DNA of 64,000 nt from CAUZJF01 sp965248605 (lineage in GTDB: Bacteria; Chloroflexota; Dehalococcoidia; Lucifugimonadales; CAUZJF01). The first letter of the stretch is position 1. The number at the start of each line of letters is the position of its first letter. The position numbers and the translations under genes are program-made. Location: positions 806,001 through 870,000 of the forward strand of contig CBDFJV010000006.1 in NCBI GenBank assembly GCA_965248605.1, read 5' to 3'. The notes below the pieces were generated by a model. The model ran no database searches. It was not told the DNA's origin and saw only the letters and a program-made list of their open reading frames with translations. Positions 35,774 through 44,198 of the stretch are shown piece by piece.

Positions 35774-36631
35774 ATGAGCGACATCCTCACGGGCACGCCG
35801 CCCAGCCTCACCTATCTTCACTCCGCCGTCCAGGACGCCTGGGCGGTCGTCTGGGTCATAGTGGCCTCCGGTCTCGGAGTGCTGCTGGCCTGGGCGGGCA
35901 TCTCGATCATCTTCCGGGAGCACCTGGGGAGCCAGAGCGGCTGGCGGGAGCTGGCGCCCCGCCTCATGCTCGGCGTCAACCAGGACGAAAGATTCATACA
36001 GCGCCACGACCACGGGGGATTCACCGCGCGGCCGGTCCTGAGCGCAGAGGCCGCTGCGGTGGCCTACGGGGTCAAGGACCCCATCGACGGCACGTGGCTG
36101 ACCGCCTTCTACTTCGTGGAGGACGGCCCCAGGAAGGTCAACCGGGGCTGGGAGTACACGTTCGACTATCCCTCCGACGACTCACAGCCCGAGCTCGACC
36201 CGGAGCGGGCCTACATCCTGGGCATCCTCGCCTGGCTCGACGACGAGTCGTACCTATTCGAGGCGGTCATCCCCATGCATGAGTCGACCGGGCCGTGGGA
36301 CAGGGTGCTGAACGCCCTCAACCCGGCGCGGTGGGCGAGGGCCGCCGCCGGCTGGACCATCGAGGGGACTCACGGGCTGATGTGCAGCGTCCTGGGCAGG
36401 ATCGCAGGCGGCGACCTGGAGGACTGCTAGATGAGCGACATCCTCACGGGCACGCCGCCCAGCCTCACCTATCTTCACTCCGCCGTCCAGGACGCCTGGG
36501 CGGTCGTCTGGGTCATAGTGGCCTCCGGTCTCGGAGTGCTGCTGGCCTGGGCGGGCATCTCGATCATCTTCCGGGAGCACCTGGGGAGCCAGAGCGGCTG
36601 GCGGGAGCTGGCGCCCCGCCTCATGCTCGGC
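35318..36631. repeat. Perfect 657-bp tandem duplication (two units)
   Basis: Unit 1 is 35318-35974 and unit 2 is 35975-36631; they appear identical at every base I compared and in all translated frames. Each unit runs from the mature start of the secreted protein to codon 67 of the TrbL-like gene. 657 is divisible by 3, so all frames stay open. The junction shares only the two or three bases GT/GGT. Either a very recent duplication or an assembly artefact. Confidence 0.95.
35774..36430 (+). CDS. Chimeric gene: TrbL N-terminus fused to the secreted protein
   Basis: 218 residues created by the tandem duplication. Residues 1-68 equal the N-terminus of the TrbL-like protein, including its first membrane helix (AWAVVWVIVASGLGVLLAWA); residues 69-218 equal the mature domain of the upstream secreted protein. 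The ribosome-binding site (CTGGAGGAC) is duplicated as well. If expressed, it would give a membrane-anchored form of the secreted protein. No selection signal can be read because the copies are identical. Confidence 0.8.
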   Translation: MSDILTGTPPSLTYLHSAVQDAWAVVWVIVASGLGVLLAWAGISIIFREHLGSQSGWRELAPRLMLGVNQDERFIQRHDHGGFTARPVLSAEAAAVAYGVKDPIDGTWLTAFYFVEDGPRKVNRGWEYTFDYPSDDSQPELDPERAYILGILAWLDDESYLFEAVIPMHESTGPWDRVLNALNPARWARAAAGWTIEGTHGLMCSVLGRIAGGDLEDC

Positions 36632-37465
36632 GTGGTCGCCGCCTCCACCTCCCTGTGGTGGGGCAGCTTCGTCATCGACCTGGCCGACAGCATCTCCCGG
36701 TTCGTCGCCGCGTCCCTGGGGGTCACCATCAACGACCTGCTGCGGGCTCCCCTGGACGTTCTGCTCAACGCCACCGTGCTGGGGAACGTGGGGATGGCGA
36801 CGTCCCTTGCGGTGCTGTACCTGGTCTACGGCCTGTTCGTCCTCTACGTCGTCGTCCAGCTCATCATCCGGCTGGCGCTGATCGACCTGCTGCTGGTGCT
36901 GGCTCCTGCGGCACTGGGGCTGTGGATACTGCCCGCCACGGCGGGCTGGGGCCGCCACTGGCTGCGGATGTTCCTGGTGACGGTCTTCCAGCAGTCGGTG
37001 CAGCTGATCGCGATGGCTCTGGCCTTCGCCTTCCTGGAGGACTACGCCTCCATCTCGGCAGGGCAGCCGCTCAACGACTTCCTGTGGAAGTTTCTCATAT
37101 CCATCGCCTTCGTCTATCTGACGACCCGCGTGCCGTCGATGCTGGGCAGCACGGGAACCTTCGACAGCTGGCTTCGGACGATCACCTACGCGGCCTTCAT
37201 GGTGTCCCGCGTGGCGGCGTTCGCCACGGGAGCGGGGGCTGGCGCCGCGGCGCTTGCAGGCGCGGGTGGGGCAGCCGCGGGCGGAGCAGGAGCGGCCAGG
37301 GCCGGAGCGGTATCCGGGACGGCGAGCTGGATATCTCCGGTGGCGGGCGTCGTGGGCGGCGGCATGTCCTCCGGCGACACCCCGGCGCTGTCCGGTAGAG
37401 AGCAGCTTGCCCTGCCCGCAGGCAACAGCACCCCGGCGCTGCCCCCTCGAAGCATGAGCGAGTAA
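36431..37465 (+). CDS. TrbL/VirB6-like T4SS channel protein
   Basis: 344 residues with about six membrane helices, for example AWAVVWVIVASGLGVLLAWA, MATSLAVLYLVYGLFVLYVV, IRLALIDLLLVLAPAALGLW and LVTVFQQSVQLIAMALAFAF. The conserved order and the WGRHWLRMFLVTVFQQSVQ block resemble the TrbL/VirB6 family, which forms the inner-membrane channel. The C-terminal 75 residues are an Ala/Gly-rich tail (AFATGAGAGAAALAGAGGAA). Followed by the pilin gene. Confidence 0.75.
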   Translation: MSDILTGTPPSLTYLHSAVQDAWAVVWVIVASGLGVLLAWAGISIIFREHLGSQSGWRELAPRLMLGVVAASTSLWWGSFVIDLADSISRFVAASLGVTINDLLRAPLDVLLNATVLGNVGMATSLAVLYLVYGLFVLYVVVQLIIRLALIDLLLVLAPAALGLWILPATAGWGRHWLRMFLVTVFQQSVQLIAMALAFAFLEDYASISAGQPLNDFLWKFLISIAFVYLTTRVPSMLGSTGTFDSWLRTITYAAFMVSRVAAFATGAGAGAAALAGAGGAAAGGAGAARAGAVSGTASWISPVAGVVGGGMSSGDTPALSGREQLALPAGNSTPALPPRSMSE

Positions 37466-37498
37466 CGCAACCAGACCAAACGAACAAGGAGGACTCTC

Positions 37499-37768
37499 AT
37501 GACAGACCTCGTACAGACCGTATCGAACATCGTCGGGATATTGATGGCCCTGGTGGGAGTGCTGGGCGTCGGCTTCTTCATCTACGGCTCGTTCCTCTAC
37601 ATGACGGCGGGGGGAGCCCCGCACCAGATGGAGCGGGCCAAGTCGGCCATGTTCACCGCCCTGGCCGGAGTCGTGCTGGCGATGGTGGCCTACGGCGTGG
37701 TGCAGCTCATCATCAATGCGACCATCGGCGGCCCGGTGACCCCGGACCTGCCCGACCCGTCCGGCTAG
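37499..37768 (+). CDS. VirB2/TrbC-like pilin
   Basis: 89 residues with two hydrophobic helices (IVGILMALVGVLGVGFFIYG and FTALAGVVLAMVAYGVVQLI) separated by a short polar loop (GGAPHQMERAKS), the usual layout of T4SS pilin-type subunits in single-membrane bacteria. No long signal peptide is seen. Strong AAGGAGGAC before the ATG. Lies between the TrbL-like and PrgI-like genes, as expected for such an operon. Confidence 0.78.
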   Translation: MTDLVQTVSNIVGILMALVGVLGVGFFIYGSFLYMTAGGAPHQMERAKSAMFTALAGVVLAMVAYGVVQLIINATIGGPVTPDLPDPSG

Positions 37769-37782
37769 GAAGGAGGCCAAGC

Positions 37783-40242
37783 ATGCAAGCACACGACGTA
37801 CCTACACATCTACAGGCCGAGGACAGGGTGCTGCTGGGGCTGACGTTCCCTCAGATCGTTGCGGGGATGGCCGTCCTCGGCCTGGCCTACGGCGTGTGGC
37901 AGCGCGCCGCGTTCCTGCCGGAGGGACACTGGCGGATCGCCGCAGCTATCACCTTCGCCATCCTGGGGCTGGCGGGGATAGTCGTCCGCCCAGGAGGGCG
38001 AGCCCTGCCCGCGCTGGTCCTCGACCTGCTCAGGTTCGCCCTCACCCCGAAGCGGTACGGCGGCGAGATTTCCGTGGTCCTGCACCCCCCGGTAGTGGAG
38101 ACGGCCAATGTCGCCCAGGGCCAGACCAGGGCCAAGTCCAAGAGCAAGAGAAGACGCGGCCTTCGGAGGCTGCGGGTCGGGCTGCCCTTCCGGCTCCTGA
38201 GCTTCACGCTCGCGGTCTCGGTCGTGCTGGCCTCCGTTGCGCCCTCAGCAGCCGTCGTCATGGCTGCGGCCCCGCCCGAGGACGCGCAGCGGTTCTACAT
38301 AGAGTCGTGGACCGTCACCGGCAACCGCGCGGATCTCAGCGTCCGCGCGGCGACCTCCCTGACGGTGCAGCTCATCGCCCAGACCGAAGACGGCGGGGAG
38401 TCGTTCCGGGCAAGGGACGTGCTCTACAGGGGGGAGCGGCAGACGTACTCCGTCCCTCTGAGGGACTCCCACAGGGCCATAGCGATCTCGTGGAACGACG
38501 CCCTGGGCAACGCCGGCCTGCGCGTCCTCGACCGCCGCAGCTTCCCCTTCCCGGTGGAACCCCTTCAGACATCCGACTGCGCGATCGTCCTGGAGGAGAT
38601 CGGCTGGAAGGAGGGGGAGGTCGCCGGCCGCATCTCCGGCGCGTGCGAGAGCGAGGCGGAGGAGGTCGTCGAGGCCGTCGTCCTGACAGACCCCGACGAT
38701 CCCACGAAGTCAGTGGAGCAGCGGCTGCTGCTGGACGCCACCGTCGAGGAGGTGACGGGGTCGGTCCGTCTGGCCGCCTCGGGTCCGGAGACCAACGCCG
38801 CTCGCACGCTCGACTTCGTGCGCGACGGCGAGATGGACTTCACTCTCTCCGTGCCGCTTCGGAGCGGAGTATACGACGCCTCTCTGAGAGCGGACCTCAT
38901 ATCGACTCACGTGATCCCTCTGCCCGCGAGGGTGGACCTGACCCACCACGAGGAGGGTACATGGCTCGCCAACGTGCCCGTCATCGGGCGCTTCGCCGGC
39001 TTCTTCCACACGGTCACCTCGACCCTGAGCGCGGTGTGGGACCCCGTGTACCACACGGTGTCGACGCACCTGAGCGCTTTCTTCGGGCCGGTCACACGCA
39101 CCCTGTCGGCGACCCTTCAGGCCGCCTGGGACCCGGTCACCGAGACGGTGGGCGGCTGGGTGTCCGCGACAGTGGGGACCTGGCTCACCGGCACGGTCGG
39201 GTCCTGGCTCTCGGCGACGGTTGGGACCATGCTGTCGGCCACGGTGGGCTCATGGCTCTCCACGACGGTGGGCTCGTGGCTCTCCGCCACGGTGGGCTCA
39301 TGGCTGTCCACGACCGTGGGAGCGTGGCTCTCCACCACGGTCGGCTCATGGCTCTCGACAACGGTCGGGACGTGGCTGTCGGCCACCGTCGGGACGTGGC
39401 TGTCGGCAACGGTCGGGACATGGCTCTCTGGGACAGTGGGTACATGGGTCACCGGAACGGTGGGGACCTGGGTGTCGACCGCGGTCGGGGCCGTCCTCTC
39501 GGCGACGGTGGGGACGGTCGTGTCCGCCGTCGTGGGAGGCTTCTTCACCACGGTCAGCCACTGGGTGAACATCATCCTCGGCTGGCTGAACCTGAACGTG
39601 TGGGTGCCCTCGGAGGAGGCCAGCGGCTACGCCTCCGACACGGCGTCCGAGTACGCCAGCGATACGGCATCGGGGTACGCCTCGGGCAGCGCGACGGGCT
39701 ATGCGTCGGGGTCGGCCACCGGCTACGCCAGCGGGAGCGCCACGGGATACGCATCGGGCAGCGCCACCGGCTATGCGTCGGGGTCGGCCACCGGCTATGC
39801 CAGCGGAAGCGCCACCGGCTACGCGTCGGGGTCGGCCACCGGCTATGCGTCGGGGTCGGCCACCGGCTACGCCAGCGGGAGCGCCACGGGGTACGCCGAG
39901 GACACCGCGACAGGGTACGCGAGCGATACGGCCACCGGATATGCATCTGGCGAGGCAACAGGCTACGCATCCGACACAGCCACCGGGTATGCCTCTGGCG
40001 AGGCAACAGGCTACGCCAGCGACACCGCAACGGGCTACGCCAGTGGGAGTGCTACCGGCTACGCCTCCACGCAGGTGACGCTGCCCGGACGCACCGAGCA
40101 GACCACCGTCAGCGAGACGGTGACGCAGCCCGGCCAGACGGTGGAGCAAACGGTCAGCGAGACCGTCGAGATACCGGGTCGCACCGCAGAGCGGGAGGTG
40201 AGCGAGGACGTCTGGATCGAGGGGATCGAGGTGGAGCAGTAG
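37783..40242 (+). CDS. PrgI/VirB3-like protein fused to a giant octapeptide-repeat region
   Basis: 819 residues. Residues 1-105 match PrgI-type VirB3 proteins: VPTHLQAEDRVLLGLTFPQI with two membrane helices and TPKRYGGEISVVLHPP. A third hydrophobic segment (about 143-165, ASVAPSAAVVMAAAP end) leads into a beta-rich exported region with Cys pairs. Residues 455-590 are 17 octapeptides of the type TVGSWLSA; residues 615-758 are 18 octapeptides of the type GYASGSAT. The tail has PGRTEQTTVSETVTQPGQTV. The frame ends at TAG and continues open beyond it for 161 codons. Normal PrgI proteins are about 110-150 residues, so the fusion is exceptional. Confidence 0.8.
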   Translation: MQAHDVPTHLQAEDRVLLGLTFPQIVAGMAVLGLAYGVWQRAAFLPEGHWRIAAAITFAILGLAGIVVRPGGRALPALVLDLLRFALTPKRYGGEISVVLHPPVVETANVAQGQTRAKSKSKRRRGLRRLRVGLPFRLLSFTLAVSVVLASVAPSAAVVMAAAPPEDAQRFYIESWTVTGNRADLSVRAATSLTVQLIAQTEDGGESFRARDVLYRGERQTYSVPLRDSHRAIAISWNDALGNAGLRVLDRRSFPFPVEPLQTSDCAIVLEEIGWKEGEVAGRISGACESEAEEVVEAVVLTDPDDPTKSVEQRLLLDATVEEVTGSVRLAASGPETNAARTLDFVRDGEMDFTLSVPLRSGVYDASLRADLISTHVIPLPARVDLTHHEEGTWLANVPVIGRFAGFFHTVTSTLSAVWDPVYHTVSTHLSAFFGPVTRTLSATLQAAWDPVTETVGGWVSATVGTWLTGTVGSWLSATVGTMLSATVGSWLSTTVGSWLSATVGSWLSTTVGAWLSTTVGSWLSTTVGTWLSATVGTWLSATVGTWLSGTVGTWVTGTVGTWVSTAVGAVLSATVGTVVSAVVGGFFTTVSHWVNIILGWLNLNVWVPSEEASGYASDTASEYASDTASGYASGSATGYASGSATGYASGSATGYASGSATGYASGSATGYASGSATGYASGSATGYASGSATGYASGSATGYAEDTATGYASDTATGYASGEATGYASDTATGYASGEATGYASDTATGYASGSATGYASTQVTLPGRTEQTTVSETVTQPGQTVEQTVSETVEIPGRTAEREVSEDVWIEGIEVEQ
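39145..39552. repeat. 17 tandem 24-bp units coding TVG(S/T)W(L/V)S(A/T)
   Basis: Consecutive 24-base units in frame, first TVGGWVSA (39145-39168), last VVGGFFTT (39529-39552). Weaker copies occur just before (TLSATLQAAWDP, TVSTHLSAFFGP), suggesting growth from an older motif. The peptide alternates hydrophobic and small residues and could form amphipathic strands or helices. Confidence 0.9.
39625..40056. repeat. 18 tandem 24-bp units coding GYASGSAT and variants
   Basis: Units every 24 bases: GYASDTAS, EYASDTAS, nine GYASGSAT, then GYAEDTAT, GYASDTAT, GYASGEAT, GYASDTAT, GYASGEAT, GYASDTAT and GYASGSAT, with a partial unit GYAS after. Synonymous codon differences between units show it is not purely recent slippage. 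Low-complexity, Tyr-spaced, probably extended or stalk-like. Confidence 0.92.
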
Positions 40243-40728
40243 GTCGAGGTTGAGGTGGTCATACCCGCCTACACCTCGGCCGAGGTGACGGAGACCCAGC
40301 CACTGGTGCGGGAGTACCGGGAGTCGGCCTACGGGAAATTCGCGTTCCTGTCCGACGCACCGTATGAGCCGCTCCCCGATCCCCCGGAGGGCTCGGAGGT
40401 CCCGTCGCAGGCGGCGCAGTACGTCCTGTTGCTGGAGGAGGAGGACGACGAGGACGATGGCGGCGGGAGAGACGCCAACCCGTACAGGGAGGTGCTCGAC
40501 CGCTTCTCCGGCTTCGACCTGCACCCCGACGAGGCGCTGACGCTCTACTCCGCGCTCTACGTCGCCTGGCTCGACAGCCTGACCATCTCCCTGGAGGCGA
40601 GAGAGGTGATGGAGGAGAGGGCGGGAGGGGTCGTGTCGGAGACGGAATACAGCATGGAGGACATCCCCGGAGAGGCCGTCGACACCCAGGAGCTCTTCCG
40701 CGAGCTGGTCGGAGAGGAGCTGAGGTGA
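40243..40728 (+). CDS. C-terminal continuation of the repeat protein after an in-frame TAG
   Basis: 161 open codons in the same frame as the PrgI-repeat protein, starting right after its TAG (40240-40242). Across the stop the peptide runs smoothly: EGIEVEQ-stop-VEVEVVIPAYTSAEVTET, so the two parts look like one original protein. The only nearby start is GTG at 40255, with no convincing ribosome-binding site. Contains YESAYGKF-like and acidic stretches (LLLEEEDDEDDGGG) and a helical end (LFRELVGEELR). Could be a separate gene, a readthrough extension or a nonsense-split pseudogene part. Confidence 0.65.
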   Translation, partial: VEVEVVIPAYTSAEVTETQPLVREYRESAYGKFAFLSDAPYEPLPDPPEGSEVPSQAAQYVLLLEEEDDEDDGGGRDANPYREVLDRFSGFDLHPDEALTLYSALYVAWLDSLTISLEAREVMEERAGGVVSETEYSMEDIPGEAVDTQELFRELVGEELR

Positions 40729-41054
40729 TGCGAATAGCCGTCAAACGCCCGTTGGCCGTCGCGCTGTTGATCGCCTGCGCCCTGGTCACCATCGGCGCAG
40801 GGGAGGAGGGGACGGAGATGCTGGAGGAGTTCAACCGGCTCCTGAACATCCTCATCTTCCTGGCGGGGGTGCTGGCGGTCTTCAGCCTGGTGTGGGGCGC
40901 CTTCACGGCCATGTGGGACACCGACCCGCACAACAGGGGCCGGTCCAGGAGCGCCGTGGTCGGCGCGCTCACCGGCCTGCTGCTGGTCATCATGGCCAAG
41001 GGCCTGATGGTGCTCCTGGTGGACAGCACGACCGTGCTGCTCCCGACGCGATAG
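40728..41054 (+). CDS. Second pilin-like / VirB2-like membrane protein
   Basis: 108 residues from ATG 40728, overlapping the previous stop (TGATG). Signal-like helix (LAVALLIACALVTIGAGEEG), then two membrane helices (LLNILIFLAGVLAVFSLVWG and VVGALTGLLLVIMAKGLMVL) with a polar loop (WDTDPHNRGRSR). Layout matches a T4SS pilin or TrbC-like subunit with a cleavable leader, similar to the protein at 37499. Confidence 0.68.
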   Translation: MRIAVKRPLAVALLIACALVTIGAGEEGTEMLEEFNRLLNILIFLAGVLAVFSLVWGAFTAMWDTDPHNRGRSRSAVVGALTGLLLVIMAKGLMVLLVDSTTVLLPTR

Positions 41055-41105
41055 CGACTACAGACGAAGAGCGAACTATAGCGACACAAGACAAGGAGGA
41101 ACGAC

Positions 41106-41342
41106 ATGACGATCGCAGACACGATTCTCTTCTTCGGATTGGTAGCCCTGGCCCACTGGCTCGAGGACCTGCGGCTCCACATGATGGCCGGACTCGTCGG
41201 CCTGGCCGCCGGCCTGGCCGCAATGGAGCTGGCTCCGGCCCCCTGGGTCGGGCTGGTGGTGTTCGGCATAGGCGTTCAGCAGGTGGTGTTCGTGGTCCGC
41301 ACGATGTGGACGGCCCGGCGCCACTGGGAGGACGAGCGATGA
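41106..41342 (+). CDS. Small membrane protein of the T4SS operon
   Basis: 78 residues with three short hydrophobic helices (IADTILFFGLVALAHWLEDL, MAGLVGLAAGLAAMELAPAP, VGLVVFGIGVQQVVFVVRTM). Unrecognised. AAGGAGGA upstream of the ATG and an ATGA overlap with the next gene show it is translated in this operon. Confidence 0.65.
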   Translation: MTIADTILFFGLVALAHWLEDLRLHMMAGLVGLAAGLAAMELAPAPWVGLVVFGIGVQQVVFVVRTMWTARRHWEDER

Positions 41343-41509
41343 AACGCCGCAGGACGAGGAACGGTAACGCGGGGAACGGGGCGCAACCCGGCAGGCGCCG
41401 CCGCAGGCGGTCGACGCGCAGGGCGCAGCGACGGTTCCTGCGCCAGGACAGGCAGCAGCAGAAGGCGGCCCTCCGCGTCCTTCTGAGGCGACAGGAGGAG
41501 CGCTCATGA
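41339..41509 (+). CDS. Short, very basic protein
   Basis: 56 residues, about 40% Arg/Lys (RRRRRRSTRRAQRRFLRQDR). No membrane segment. Coupled at both ends by ATGA overlaps with the membrane protein before and the VirB4 gene after, which supports real translation. May bind nucleic acid or the VirB4 ATPase; unproven. Confidence 0.6.
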   Translation: MKRRRTRNGNAGNGAQPGRRRRRRSTRRAQRRFLRQDRQQQKAALRVLLRRQEERS

Positions 41510-44097
41510 TACGCACTCGCAGGGGACGTACAGGTAGACGGGGCAGGCAGAGGACGGGGCGCGGGCTTCACCCGTCCATCGCGAAGCCACGCCGGTCGGA
41601 GGAGCCGGTCGAGACGGTCTTGACCACCGGCGCAGAGGCCGATAGGGCCGAGTCAGGCCCAGGGCCGCTCCCGAGCACGGAGCAACAGCGGCCCACTGAC
41701 GTGCCGGAAGGGACAGCCACGTCCCCCGGCACAGAGGCCGATAGAGCCGAGTCAGGCATTGAGATGCACCCTCCGACCAACGAGGAGCGGCGGTCCACGG
41801 ACGAGCCGGAAGGGACGGCCACAGAGCGGTCCACGGGTATGGACGTGGAGGCGGAGGCCGGTGGGGGGCTGAACCCGTTCAAGAGGCAGGGCCGCAAACG
41901 GCCAAAGCAGCCGAAGGCCCTGGGCCGCTACTTCTCCATAGCCTGTGTGGACGACGAGACCGTCGTTCGCCTGGGCGGCGTGGAGGTCTCCGTGATGGAG
42001 GTGCGGGGCGTCGAGGCCGAGCAGCCCCTTATCGCCGCCTTCGCGGGCGTTCTGAACGCCCTCGACTTCACCGTGCAGCTCCTGGTGCGGCAGCACCCTC
42101 CCAGGCTGAAGAGCCTCCGGGAGGCCATCGCGGGGCAGAGACCGGACGGTCTCGCCGCAGGAGTCGCGGCGGCCTCCGACTCTTTGGAAAACTTCCTGGT
42201 GAGACTGGAGGGGCAGACCGGAGTCGTGGACAGGCGATTCTACGCGGTGTGCGAGAGGTCGCGTGCCGACGAGCTGCACGGCCTCATATCCAGGGCGGGG
42301 TTCTCCGTCTTCCCGCTGAGAGACAAGGCGCTGAGCTCCTTCGTACGGGCCGCGCTGTCGGGCTGTGCGCCGCCTGTGCCCGACGAGGAGGGGCCGCTGT
42401 CCATCACCCTCCGACGCAACCGCATCGAGATAGGAGGACGTGTTTTGAAGACCCTTCATTTGACCAGCTGGCCCCGCTCCCTGCCGCCGGGGTATTTGCA
42501 GACGGTCCTGTCTCTGGGCATCCCGATGGACGTGTCCCTTCACGTCTCGTCCATCGCCACGGCCCAGGCGGCAAGGACTCTTGAGTGGCAGAAGGTGAAG
42601 ATGGAGTCGGCGGCCTCCCTGTCGCTGCGTCGCGGGAGAACAGCCCCGCCGGAGGCGGAGATAGCCCTCCAGGACGTGGCCCGCCTCAGAGACCAGGTGC
42701 ACCGGGGCAGAGAGCGGCTCTTCCACGCATCGGTCTCCATCACCATATACGCCGATGGCGCGGACCAGCTGCGCGAGCGCGAGCTGGCGCTGCGGGGCCT
42801 CTTCGCGGGTGCGCTTGCCTCCCTCGACCGGCTGGCCTTCCGCCAGCACGAGGGGCATCTCTCGACGCTGCCCCTGGCCATGAACGCCATAGCCGCCTGG
42901 CGCACGCTGGACACGACCTCCGTTGCGATGCTGATGCCCTTCGCGCCTCCCGATCTCGACACCAGGAAAGGCACCCTGTTCGGCCTCGACCTGCGCTCAG
43001 GGTCTCCCGTGACCTTCGACGCCTTCGACGGGGCCTTCCTCAACGCCAACACCGTGGTGATGGCGCGGTCGGGCGCGGGCAAGTCCTTCTCGATGAAGTT
43101 GGGCCTGCTGAGGGGCATATCGCGCGGGATCGTCTACTACGTCATCGACCCGGAGGGCGAGTACGCCTCCATAGCGGAGGCGGCAGGGGGAAGGGTGCTG
43201 ACGCCAGGAGTTCCCGGACACGGCCTGAACCCCTTCGTCCTGGAGCAGGGGGACGAGGGCGAGGTGCTGCAACGGGTCGGCGGCCTGCGGAGGCTGATCG
43301 AGGTGATGGTGGGCGAGCGTCTCAGCCCGGAGCAGAGGACCACTCTCGACCAGGCCCTCACCGCCTACTACATGGCCGAGAGGTCGAGCACCGGCTTCCA
43401 CGACTTCTTCAGGTTCCTGGAGACAGGGGAGCACCAGGGCTTCGCGCAGATGGCGTCGCTGCTCCGACCCTTCTCCACCGGCAGCCTTCGTCACCTGCTC
43501 ACAGACGAGGGGGCGGACCTGCTCGGGAGGGAGCTCCCCATCACCGTATTCAACCTGCGCCTGCTGGAACCGGAGCTGAGGCCCGCCGCGACCCTGGTGT
43601 GCGCCGAGGCGGTCTGGGGCATGGCTTCACGCGACCCCAGGCCCAGAGTGCTGGTGGTGGACGAGGTCTGGTCCATCATGCAGCACCCGGAGGGAGCCAG
43701 CTTCCTCGTCTCCCTGGCCAAGCGTGCTCGCAAGCACAAGCTGGGGCTGGTCTCGATCACCCAGGACGTGCAGGACTTCCTGGGCGAGGACACGAGCCGC
43801 GCCATCGTGGGCCACTCGGGCCGCGTGCTCCTTCAGAACAGCGCATTCAAGCTGCTCTTGCAGCAGGACGCCGCCGCGCTGGCGGCTGTGGCGGAGTCCT
43901 TCGACCTCTCTGCCTCAGACGTACAGTGGCTCCTGTCCGCTCCGAGAGGGGACGGGATGCTCATCGCCAGAGGCGGAAGGTTTCCCGTGCGCGTCCTCGC
44001 GACGCCCGAGGAGCACCGGCTGATCGACGCTGTGCGAGGGACAGGCAGCTCGACGACGGAGACAGAGCAGGCAGGCACGAGCAACAGCCAACAGTGA
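41506..44097 (+). CDS. VirB4/TraC-like T4SS ATPase
   Basis: 863 residues. Energises assembly and transport through the T4SS. Residues 1-120 are a low-complexity, repeated acidic region (GTEADRAESG occurs twice or more). The VirB4 N-terminal domain follows (YFSIACVDDETVVRLGGVEV), then the ATPase domain with Walker A MARSGAGKSFS (about 520-530), Walker B VLVVDEVWSIM (about 714-724) and the downstream KLGLVSITQDVQDFL block. Start ATG 41506 has AGGAGGAGC upstream. The extended N-terminus is longer than usual for the family. Confidence 0.92.
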   Translation: MIRTRRGRTGRRGRQRTGRGLHPSIAKPRRSEEPVETVLTTGAEADRAESGPGPLPSTEQQRPTDVPEGTATSPGTEADRAESGIEMHPPTNEERRSTDEPEGTATERSTGMDVEAEAGGGLNPFKRQGRKRPKQPKALGRYFSIACVDDETVVRLGGVEVSVMEVRGVEAEQPLIAAFAGVLNALDFTVQLLVRQHPPRLKSLREAIAGQRPDGLAAGVAAASDSLENFLVRLEGQTGVVDRRFYAVCERSRADELHGLISRAGFSVFPLRDKALSSFVRAALSGCAPPVPDEEGPLSITLRRNRIEIGGRVLKTLHLTSWPRSLPPGYLQTVLSLGIPMDVSLHVSSIATAQAARTLEWQKVKMESAASLSLRRGRTAPPEAEIALQDVARLRDQVHRGRERLFHASVSITIYADGADQLRERELALRGLFAGALASLDRLAFRQHEGHLSTLPLAMNAIAAWRTLDTTSVAMLMPFAPPDLDTRKGTLFGLDLRSGSPVTFDAFDGAFLNANTVVMARSGAGKSFSMKLGLLRGISRGIVYYVIDPEGEYASIAEAAGGRVLTPGVPGHGLNPFVLEQGDEGEVLQRVGGLRRLIEVMVGERLSPEQRTTLDQALTAYYMAERSSTGFHDFFRFLETGEHQGFAQMASLLRPFSTGSLRHLLTDEGADLLGRELPITVFNLRLLEPELRPAATLVCAEAVWGMASRDPRPRVLVVDEVWSIMQHPEGASFLVSLAKRARKHKLGLVSITQDVQDFLGEDTSRAIVGHSGRVLLQNSAFKLLLQQDAAALAAVAESFDLSASDVQWLLSAPRGDGMLIARGGRFPVRVLATPEEHRLIDAVRGTGSSTTETEQAGTSNSQQ

Positions 44098-44198
44098 GGC
44101 CATCGACCACGGGACCAGAACAGCTAAGCACGGGCCGCGGCCGCCGCTGAGGCCGTCGCCGACAGACACGTAACACCCCAAGTGACAAGGAGGTCACC

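Noticed and set aside
36254..37792. 512-codon antisense frame over TrbL and pilin genes
   Set aside because: Lies opposite well-supported operon genes, has a His/Gly/Arg-rich composition and no ribosome-binding site.
39625..40056. CRISPR-like regular repeats
   Set aside because: The 24-base units are directly adjacent without spacers and keep one reading frame; they code octapeptides.
25408..40242. TAG read as a sense codon throughout the genome
   Set aside because: Two in-frame TAGs looked suggestive, but many intact genes here end in TAG (for example at 35771-35773 and 10069-10071), so general recoding is excluded.
37896..40253. 785-codon open frame in another phase over the PrgI-repeat gene, and a 392-codon antisense frame at 39346-40524
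   Set aside because: Both are shadows caused by GC-rich, 24-base-periodic sequence; no start signals, and the peptides are Arg/Gly-rich low complexity.
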